A stretch of 5,785 nucleotides of DNA from Cytophagia bacterium (GTDB lineage: Bacteria; Bacteroidota; Bacteroidia; Cytophagales; Cyclobacteriaceae), in assembly GCA_013373005.1 (NCBI GenBank), contig JABXIP010000028.1:1-5785 (forward strand), written 5' to 3'. The translations under genes and the position numbers were made by a program. Below the pieces are notes generated by a model. It searched no databases, was not told the origin of the DNA, and saw only the letters and a program-made list of their open reading frames with translations. Shown here one piece after another: positions 1 through 4,519 of the stretch (positions within the stretch are counted from its first letter, which is position 1; every line of letters begins with the position of its first letter).

Positions 1-117
1 GTGTTGCCTGCCAAATAATTAGAGCTTTTGTTTATATCTTGGTTAAATGTCAGCTGGTTGAAGCTCTATTTCGTATGAGAATGAGTTACTGACTTTTTGC
101 AATGAAAATCTAATGAT

Positions 118-522
118 ATGAGCAATTCCAAAACCAAAACAATTGTCAATTGGGTACTTCGAATAGTACCTGCTCTGATTATGCTTCAAACACTCTATTT
201 CAAGTTCACCGGGGCGGAAGAATCTATTTACATTTTTACTGAGGTGGGAATGGAGCCTTGGGGAAGATACCTGGTTGGAGCAACTGAACTTGTAGCAGGA
301 ATTTTACTGCTTACCAGTTGGTATGGGTTAGGCGCATTGATAGGAATTGGAGCTATGTCCGGAGCAATATTCTTCCACCTGACAAAACTCGGAATTGAAG
401 TACAGGGAGATGGAGGCTATCTTTTTGCTTTGGCTCTAACCGTTTTCCTCACCTGTACTCTGCTTATTCTGACCAATTTTAAAGACGTTAAGAACAAACT
501 ACTTTCAGTTATTAAGAAATGA
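118..522 (+). CDS. DoxX-like small integral membrane protein
   Basis: A 134-residue protein that is almost entirely hydrophobic. Four likely membrane helices are visible at about residues 10-28, 48-67, 70-88 and 101-120, with a short basic tail (FKDVKNK...IKK), which is the size and layout of the DoxX/DoxD-like family. The stretch RYLVGATELVAGILLL followed by MSGAIFFHLTKLG is the family pattern I recognise (a GxxELxAxxLL helix, then MxGAxxxHLxxLG). The family is linked to redox-related membrane functions in some bacteria, but the substrate is generally unknown, so no specific role is claimed. The ATG at 118 is the first good start; no clear promoter or Shine-Dalgarno sequence is seen. Its TGA stop overlaps the ATG of the next gene (ATGA, 519-522), so it is the first gene of a three-gene operon and is probably translationally coupled to the flavoprotein gene. 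Confidence 0.85.
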   Translation: MSNSKTKTIVNWVLRIVPALIMLQTLYFKFTGAEESIYIFTEVGMEPWGRYLVGATELVAGILLLTSWYGLGALIGIGAMSGAIFFHLTKLGIEVQGDGGYLFALALTVFLTCTLLILTNFKDVKNKLLSVIKK

Positions 523-1415
523 TAATCGATCCAAATTTACTTCCAGTTCCCGAATTACATGCTTTTCTGTTAGGTACCATTGGTCCTCGTCCAATTGCCT
601 GGGCCAGCACTGTTGACAAGGAAGGAAATGTGAATTTGGCCCCGTACAGTTTCTTCAATGTCTTCGGCACAAAGCCACCTACACTTATCTTTTCTCCGGC
701 AATTCCGAGGGGAGGTAGAGTTAAAGATACCCTTCAGAATGTAATGGAAACCGAAGAGGTGGTAATCAATATTGTTGACTACAAGATTGTAGAGCAGATG
801 TCTCTGAGCAGCACAGCTTATCCTAAGGGTACGAACGAGTTTATCAAAGCTGGGCTTACGGAGGTGCCTTCGGAGAAAGTAAAACCACCCAGAGTTGGAG
901 AGGCCATTGCCTCGTATGAGTGTCGGGTAAAACAGGTGGTGCATCTTGGTGAAGATCAAGGGGCTGGTAACTTAATCATCTGTGAGATTTTGCTGGGTCA
1001 TGTGAAGGATGAAGTGCTAGGAGAAGATGGTAAGCCAGACCCAAGAAAGGCTGATCTGGTTGCCCGAATGGGAGGAGATTGGTATTGCCGTGCGAATGGA
1101 GAAGCACTTTTTGAAATTCCTAAACCCAATAGAAATCTTGGAATTGGGGTCGATCAAATTCCTGCTGCCATCCGCAATAGTTCGGTGCTTACCGGCAACA
1201 ATCTGGGTAGATTAGGAAATATTGAAAAATTGCCCGAAAATGACGCTGTTGAAGCGTTTTCTTCTACTGATGAAATAGTCGCATTGTGCGAGCGTTTTTT
1301 GAATGATCAGACGGGTTTTGTAAATGCATTACATAACTTAGCGAAGAATTATTTAGAAAATAATCAGCTGGAGAATGCATGGTTAACGCTTCTTCAAACA
1401 CCTAAAAACTTATAA
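519..1415 (+). CDS. Flavin reductase-like FMN-binding split-barrel protein (DIM6/NTAB type)
   Basis: A 298-residue predicted cytoplasmic flavoprotein without a signal peptide. The N-terminal part, residues about 15-190, carries the hallmark GPRPIAWASTVDKEG (22-36) followed by NLAPYSFFNVF (39-49), the flavin-binding signature of the flavin reductase-like family (DIM6/NTAB, PF01613-like). Such proteins bind FMN and act as NAD(P)H:flavin oxidoreductases or flavoprotein oxygenases. The C-terminal part, residues about 200-298, is an extension beyond the usual domain of about 200 residues. It starts with KPNRNLGIGVDQIPAAIRNS (202-221) and LTGNNLGRLGN (224-234), a block I associate with Bacteroidota homologues; its function is unknown to me. 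The ATG overlaps the stop of the DoxX-like gene by 4 nt, and the TAA stop lies 1 nt before the next ATG, so all three genes are surely one transcript. The substrate cannot be told from sequence. Confidence 0.88.
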   Translation: MIIDPNLLPVPELHAFLLGTIGPRPIAWASTVDKEGNVNLAPYSFFNVFGTKPPTLIFSPAIPRGGRVKDTLQNVMETEEVVINIVDYKIVEQMSLSSTAYPKGTNEFIKAGLTEVPSEKVKPPRVGEAIASYECRVKQVVHLGEDQGAGNLIICEILLGHVKDEVLGEDGKPDPRKADLVARMGGDWYCRANGEALFEIPKPNRNLGIGVDQIPAAIRNSSVLTGNNLGRLGNIEKLPENDAVEAFSSTDEIVALCERFLNDQTGFVNALHNLAKNYLENNQLENAWLTLLQTPKNL

Positions 1416-1416
1416 A

Positions 1417-2007
1417 ATGAAAAAACTCTTTATTGTATGTTTGTTGATGACCATAGGATTTGGTGCATCAGCTCAATTCTCTCTTGGTCCAAGGGTTTCC
1501 CTGGTAAGCTCAAAAATTAAATTTAAAGATGCCGCTGCCAGTGTAGAAGAAGGAGATTCTGAATTCGGTTACCAGTTTGGTCTGTTTATGAGGTTTAAAG
1601 TGCCTGTAGTGGGGCTTTATGTTCAGCCTGAGGCACTACTTAGTAAGTCTGGTTCTACCATTAGTGTGAACAATACAGACGTAAGCTTCGATTTCAATAA
1701 ACTTGATGTGCCAATTATGATTGGTGGAAAGATTGGTCCACTAAGACTTAATGCCGGGCCAACGCTAAGCTTTCTGATGGATGCATCTAGAGATGATATT
1801 GCTGGAGACATCAAAGACAACTATAAGAAGACAACTGTTGGTTATCAGGCGGGTATTGGAGTGGACTTATTGAAGTTTGTTATAGATGTGAAGTATGAGG
1901 GTAGTTTAAGTGATTTTGGAGAGTCTATCTCTGTTGGTGGTACAACAGTGAACACTGATCAAAGACATTCTCAAGTGGTTTTGGCTCTTGGCTTTAAGCT
2001 ATTCTAA
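1417..2007 (+). CDS. Outer-membrane beta-barrel protein (PorT-like porin family)
   Basis: A 196-residue exported protein. Residues 1-19 form a clear Sec signal peptide: MKK, a hydrophobic core, and the site GASA|Q, leaving an N-terminal Gln that is common in Bacteroidota secreted proteins. The mature part alternates polar and hydrophobic residues in beta-strand fashion. It has features typical of the small OMP_b-brl_2/PorT-like family: FSLGPRVSLVSSKI (21-34), FGYQFGLFMRFKV with VGLYVQPEALLS, LDVPIMIGGKIGPLRLNAGP, YQAGIGVDLLKFVIDVKYEGSL and a final strand VVLALGFKLF with a terminal aromatic residue, as expected for BAM-inserted barrels. About eight strands would fit. The family is structurally defined; most members, including this one, have no known ligand. 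It begins 1 nt after the flavoprotein stop and is the last gene of the operon, which ends at the terminator at 2033-2065. Confidence 0.87.
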   Translation: MKKLFIVCLLMTIGFGASAQFSLGPRVSLVSSKIKFKDAAASVEEGDSEFGYQFGLFMRFKVPVVGLYVQPEALLSKSGSTISVNNTDVSFDFNKLDVPIMIGGKIGPLRLNAGPTLSFLMDASRDDIAGDIKDNYKKTTVGYQAGIGVDLLKFVIDVKYEGSLSDFGESISVGGTTVNTDQRHSQVVLALGFKLF

Positions 2008-2032
2008 ATCAAGCTAAAAGAAGATATAAATG

Positions 2033-2065
2033 AGCCTCGGATGAAAGTCCGGGGCTTTTTGTTTT
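2033..2065 (+). terminator. Intrinsic terminator of the DoxX/flavoprotein/OMP operon
   Basis: The stem AGCCTCGG (2033-2040) pairs with CCGGGGCT (2049-2056) with a single G-T wobble, around an 8-nt loop, and is followed by a T-rich tract (five T, G, four T). It lies 26 nt after the stop of the beta-barrel gene. It also overlaps the TTG at 2064, which argues against that codon as the start of the next gene. Confidence 0.85.
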
Positions 2066-2105
2066 GGGGTATTATTTCGAAATTGAGAGGCTTAAAAATT
2101 TACTT

Positions 2106-2615
2106 ATGAAAGACTTTAAAATTGTATTGATACTTCTCCTATTCACTTTGAGCTTTAGTGCTAAGGCCTGGCAGAACGATGAGGAATTAGGCGTACTCGC
2201 TATAGGGTTTGTGGTTTCTGATATTGAGGCTTCAGAAAAGTTCTATACTGAAATTGTGGGAATGGTTCCAACTGGCCAATTCAGCCTCGATGAGCAGTGG
2301 AGTATGGATGCAGGGGCAGCCAATAACAAGCCCTTCAGTGTTAAAATGTTTAAGATGAAGAATAGACCATCGGCAACTATTCTCAAACTGGCCTATTTTG
2401 ATAAAACGAAGAAGCAAAAAGCCAAAAAGGGGATAGATGTAAGCTCAGGAGTAAACTACCTTACTTTTAGCTATCCGAGTTTAGAACCGGTAATTGCTCG
2501 AATTGAAAAGGCCGGAATTGAGATAGTCGGTGATGTAAAGAGAGATGGTTATCGCATCATCTTCATCAAAGATCCTGATGGAATGTATGTGGAGATGATT
2601 GAGCGGAAAGGATAA
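2106..2615 (+). CDS. Exported VOC/glyoxalase-fold protein, probably lacking a full metal site
   Basis: A 169-residue protein starting at ATG 2106. The frame can be extended to a TTG at 2064, but that codon is in the T-tract of the preceding terminator and would bury the signal peptide behind 14 polar residues. Residues 1-21 form a Sec signal peptide (MKDFKIVLILLL, then FSAKA|W), so the protein is probably periplasmic. The remainder has the two beta-alpha-beta-beta-beta modules of the vicinal oxygen chelate fold: GFVVSDIEASEKFYTEIVGM (34-53), then VNYLTFSY (116-123), and the closing IFIKDPDGMYVEMIE. By eye alignment, the usual metal ligands are mostly replaced: Ala32 for His, Lys94 for Glu and Tyr118 for His, with only Glu163 kept. 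Glyoxalase I or dioxygenase activity is therefore not supported; a binding or non-metal role is as likely. It appears monocistronic. Confidence 0.85.
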   Translation: MKDFKIVLILLLFTLSFSAKAWQNDEELGVLAIGFVVSDIEASEKFYTEIVGMVPTGQFSLDEQWSMDAGAANNKPFSVKMFKMKNRPSATILKLAYFDKTKKQKAKKGIDVSSGVNYLTFSYPSLEPVIARIEKAGIEIVGDVKRDGYRIIFIKDPDGMYVEMIERKG

Positions 2616-2651
2616 AAAGAAAGAAGTTATCTGCTTCATACATTATGTGCG

Positions 2652-2698
2652 GACCCATCTTACTAAGATGAGCACTCACTACAAGTGAGCGCTAGGTT
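2652..2698. other. Two abutting hairpins in the intergenic spacer
   Basis: CATCTT (2656-2661) pairs perfectly with AAGATG (2665-2670) across a 3-nt loop. CTCACT (2675-2680) pairs perfectly with AGTGAG (2684-2689) across another 3-nt loop, and after one A/C mismatch the second stem gains two more pairs (GC 2672-2673 with GC 2691-2692). ACC (2653-2655) can pair with GGT (2695-2697), plus a G-T wobble, which would close the two into a compact three-way junction. There is no T-tract, so it is not a normal terminator. It could be a repeat unit, an RNA element or a 3' UTR structure; I do not recognise a family. Confidence 0.45.
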
Positions 2699-2734
2699 TA
2701 GAAGGTGAACGGAAATAACACTTTTCTATTAGAA

Positions 2735-2818
2735 CGTCACCCTGAACTTGTTTCAGGGTCTATCTAATCAAAGATTCTGAAACAAGCCTGCCTGTCGGCA
2801 TACAGGTACAGAATGACG
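2735..2818. repeat. REP/MITE-like long inverted repeat
   Basis: The left arm 2735-2761 (CGTCACCCTG...GGGTCT) is complementary to a right arm made of 2772-2786 plus 2807-2818 (AGATTCTGAAACAAG, then TACAGAATGACG). Of 27 positions, 22 are Watson-Crick pairs and 2 are wobbles, with a 10-nt spacer at 2762-2771. Each arm is also internally palindromic: ACCCTGAA (2739-2746) pairs with TTCAGGGT (2752-2759), and ATTCTG (2774-2779) pairs with CAGAAT (2809-2814). From memory, intergenic repeats of the form CGTCATTCTGAAC...GTTTCAGAATCT occur in many copies in Bacteroidota genomes. Copy number here cannot be tested from one window. No transposase is encoded nearby. Confidence 0.7.
2787..2806. repeat. 20-nt imperfect palindrome nested in the right arm of the repeat
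   Basis: CCTGCCTGTC followed by GGCATACAGG is an imperfect 20-nt palindrome (7 of 10 pairs), with an inner hairpin CCTGT (2791-2795) / ACAGG (2802-2806). It interrupts the right arm of the larger inverted repeat exactly: removing these 20 nt restores the pairing of that arm with the left arm. It resembles the CCTGCCTGCCGGCAGGCAGG palindrome that I recall as a recurrent element in Bacteroidota, here with three diverged positions. Confidence 0.55.
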
Positions 2819-2823
2819 GGATG

Positions 2824-2863
2824 AAAAAAAGGAAAGGAAGCTATAGAGCTTCCTTTCTTTTTT
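2824..2863. terminator. Strong, probably bidirectional terminator between convergent genes
   Basis: A perfect 11-bp stem, GAAAGGAAGCT (2832-2842) with AGCTTCCTTTC (2847-2857), has a 4-nt loop. Seven A at 2824-2830 give a T-tract for bioB on the minus strand, and six T at 2858-2863 give one for plus-strand transcription coming from the VOC gene. The bioB stop codon (minus strand, 2843-2841) sits at the junction of stem and loop, so the terminator uses the last codons of bioB as one arm. Confidence 0.88.
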
Positions 2864-3944
2864 GATTGGCTTTTTTAGTAGCCTCAACATTCTTTTCAAT
2901 TCTATGTTTCGGCCTGCTCCACTTCACTTTATCGCCTTCAGCAGGAGTCATTTCTTCCATTGGTAAAGGTTGAGGTTTTGCTCCCTTAGCATAAGGCTTC
3001 ATTGGATTGATACCTAATATTTTGAACAGCTCCATGTCCTCATTCACATCTGGATTTGGAGTGGTAAGTAGTTTGTCTCCAGCGAATATTGATCCTGCAC
3101 CAGCCATGAAGCAGAAAGCCTGACCTTCTTTGCTCATCTCGGTTCTTCCGGCAGAAAGTCTCACGGTTGTTGTTGGCAGAACAATTCGGGTAGTAGCTAC
3201 CATGCGGATCATATCCCAGATAGGTACTACTTGCTGCTCTTCCAAAGGTGTTCCTTCTACAGAAACCAAGGCATTAATTGGAACTGACTCAGGCTGAGGG
3301 CTTAAAGAAGAAAGTGCAATGAGCATTCCTGCTCTATCTTCAATCGATTCTCCCATTCCAATAATACCACCACTACATACGGTAACGTTGGTTTTGCGAA
3401 CATTCTTCAATGTCTCTAATCTGTCTTCCCAACCACGGGTAGAGATGATTTCCTTATAATATTCTTCTGATGAATCGAGGTTGTGGTTGTAGGCGTAAAG
3501 TCCAGCTTCTGCCAGTCTCTGTGCTTGGTTCTCTGTGAGCATTCCCAAAGTACAGCATACCTCCATATCCAGAGAGTTGATGGTGCGCACCATGTCCAAA
3601 ACCTGATCGAATTCTGGCCCGTCTTCCACATTTCTCCAGGCAGCTCCCATACAAACTCTTGAAGACCCGGATGATTTAGCTCTTAGTGCCTGAGCTTTCA
3701 CCTGATCAACCGTCATCAGATCATTGGTCTCAATATCTGTATGATAGCGCGCAGCTTGCGGGCAATAGGCACAGTCCTCAGGGCAGCCTCCAGTCTTAAT
3801 GGAAAGCAAGGTGCTTACCTGCACCTCATTTGGGTTGTGATATTTTCTGTGGATTGTTGCGGCTTCATAGACAAGCTCCAAAAGTGGCTTGTTATAAATT
3901 TCAAGAATCTCCTCTTTCGTCCAGTCGTGTCTTAGTTCACTCAT
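2841..3944 (-). CDS. bioB: Biotin synthase (radical SAM)
   Basis: A 367-residue protein that inserts sulfur into dethiobiotin to make biotin, using a SAM-cleaving [4Fe-4S] cluster and a sacrificial [2Fe-2S] cluster. All ligands are present: Cys54, Cys58 and Cys61 in GGCPEDCAYCPQ bind the radical SAM cluster, and Cys98 (RVCMGAAWR), Cys130 (MEVCCTLG), Cys190 (VTVCSGGI) and Arg262 (TVRLSAGR) match the E. coli [2Fe-2S] ligands C97, C128, C188 and R260. The YNHNLDSS motif (152-159) is also typical. I start at ATG 3944 (MSELRHDW) because the longer frame begins with TTG at 4001, upstream of the likely promoter. The C-terminus, residues about 316-367, is longer than in E. coli BioB (346 residues) and ends in a Lys/Arg-rich tail. 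No other biotin genes are adjacent; it is divergent from folK and ends in a terminator shared with the convergent VOC gene. Confidence 0.96.
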   Translation of the reverse strand: MSELRHDWTKEEILEIYNKPLLELVYEAATIHRKYHNPNEVQVSTLLSIKTGGCPEDCAYCPQAARYHTDIETNDLMTVDQVKAQALRAKSSGSSRVCMGAAWRNVEDGPEFDQVLDMVRTINSLDMEVCCTLGMLTENQAQRLAEAGLYAYNHNLDSSEEYYKEIISTRGWEDRLETLKNVRKTNVTVCSGGIIGMGESIEDRAGMLIALSSLSPQPESVPINALVSVEGTPLEEQQVVPIWDMIRMVATTRIVLPTTTVRLSAGRTEMSKEGQAFCFMAGAGSIFAGDKLLTTPNPDVNEDMELFKILGINPMKPYAKGAKPQPLPMEEMTPAEGDKVKWSRPKHRIEKNVEATKKANQKRKEAL

Positions 3945-3965
3945 GCATTCTTGCTTATGAAGTGG

Positions 3966-3995
3966 CAAAATAGTGAGGTGGGTCTTCAACTCCAA
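3966..3995 (-). promoter_or_regulatory. Candidate bioB promoter (Bacteroidota type)
   Basis: On the minus strand a TTG (3995-3993) is followed after 20 nt by TATTTTG (3972-3966), resembling the Bacteroidota -33 TTG / -7 TAnnTTTG promoter but one base short in the -7 box. Transcription would start near 3960, about 15 nt before the ATG at 3944. The match is imperfect, so this is a candidate only. Confidence 0.4.
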
Positions 3996-4005
3996 TAACA
4001 AACCC

Positions 4006-4013
4006 TATATTTG
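4006..4013 (+). promoter_or_regulatory. Candidate folK -7 promoter box
   Basis: TATATTTG is an exact match to the Bacteroidota -7 consensus TAnnTTTG, and ends only 5 nt before the folK ATG at 4019. If used, transcription would begin at or within a base or two of the start codon, giving a leaderless mRNA. No clean -33 TTG is seen at the expected distance; TTC at 3985-3987 is the nearest. Confidence 0.45.
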
Positions 4014-4018
4014 AAGCC

Positions 4019-4513
4019 ATGACAGGAATCTATTTGCTTTTGGGTACCAATATTGGAAACCGAAATAAGAATCTTGAACGAGCCAGAGAAATGCTGGTAT
4101 CCAATAGCATCACCATCAGAAGAGAATCTAATATCTACGAAACTGCCGCCTGGGGTAAGGAAGATCAGGAACCTTTCCTCAATCAGGTTATTGAGGTAGA
4201 AACCGGAAAATCTCCTCAGCGCATGCTCTTTATCGCCAACATGATTGAAAAGGAAATGGGTCGTGAACGCTTTGAAAAATGGGGTAGCCGATTGATAGAT
4301 ATAGATATCCTTTACTTCAACGACATTGTATTTCAAGAGGAGAGCCTGAAGATTCCACACCCTGAAATTCAAAACAGGCGGTTTACTCTGACTCCAATGG
4401 TAGAGATAGCACCTGACTTTATTCACCCTTCTCTGCAAAAGAGTCAGTCACAACTGTTGGAAGACTGTGCTGACTCTCTTGAGGTAACTCTATACGAGCA
4501 TTTAGAAGTATAA
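4019..4513 (+). CDS. folK: 2-amino-4-hydroxy-6-hydroxymethyldihydropteridine pyrophosphokinase (HPPK)
   Basis: A 164-residue cytoplasmic enzyme of folate synthesis that transfers pyrophosphate from ATP to 6-hydroxymethyl-7,8-dihydropterin ahead of dihydropteroate synthase. It is full length for the family (about 160). The N-terminal LLLGTNIGNRNKNL (6-19) is the start typical of HPPK. QEPFLNQVIEVET (50-62) corresponds to the pterin/ATP loop region, and RLIDIDILYFND (91-102) holds the two Mg-binding aspartates Asp94 and Asp96. IPHPEIQNRRFTLTPMVEIAPDFIHP is the conserved C-terminal block. In the WGPR motif the proline is Ser90 (WGSR, 88-91). The ATG at 4019 places the first strand right at the N-terminus as in homologues. 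It is divergent from bioB and converges with the permease gene, 6 bp between stops; no other fol genes are in view. Confidence 0.95.
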   Translation: MTGIYLLLGTNIGNRNKNLERAREMLVSNSITIRRESNIYETAAWGKEDQEPFLNQVIEVETGKSPQRMLFIANMIEKEMGRERFEKWGSRLIDIDILYFNDIVFQEESLKIPHPEIQNRRFTLTPMVEIAPDFIHPSLQKSQSQLLEDCADSLEVTLYEHLEV

Positions 4514-4519
4514 ATCAGA

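Noticed and set aside
3..92. Open stretch at the left edge that could be the end of an upstream gene
   Set aside because: Only 29 codons, with no recognisable motif; not enough to call a gene in this frame.
570..959. 129-codon open frame on the minus strand inside the flavoprotein gene
   Set aside because: It lies wholly antisense to a well-supported coding region, and its translation shows no recognisable domain.
2064..2105. Upstream TTG start for the VOC gene, adding 14 residues
   Set aside because: The TTG lies in the T-tract of the preceding terminator, and the added residues would displace a clean N-terminal signal peptide that begins at ATG 2106.
2735..2818. CRISPR array or attachment site
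   Set aside because: There is one inverted repeat only, with no regularly spaced direct repeats, and no integrase or cas gene nearby.
3945..4001. TTG start at 4001 giving BioB 19 extra N-terminal residues
   Set aside because: The codon is TTG, the extra residues do not resemble a BioB N-terminus, and the likely bioB promoter lies inside this stretch. With the ATG at 3944 the cluster cysteines fall within one or two positions of those in E. coli BioB.
3945..4018. BirA-type biotin operator in front of bioB
   Set aside because: Only a loose single half-site (TTGTTA on the minus strand) is seen; the second half at the usual spacing is absent.
3986..4438. 150-codon open frame on the minus strand opposite folK
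   Set aside because: It is antisense to a clearly recognised folK, has no family resemblance, and would overlap the bioB promoter region.
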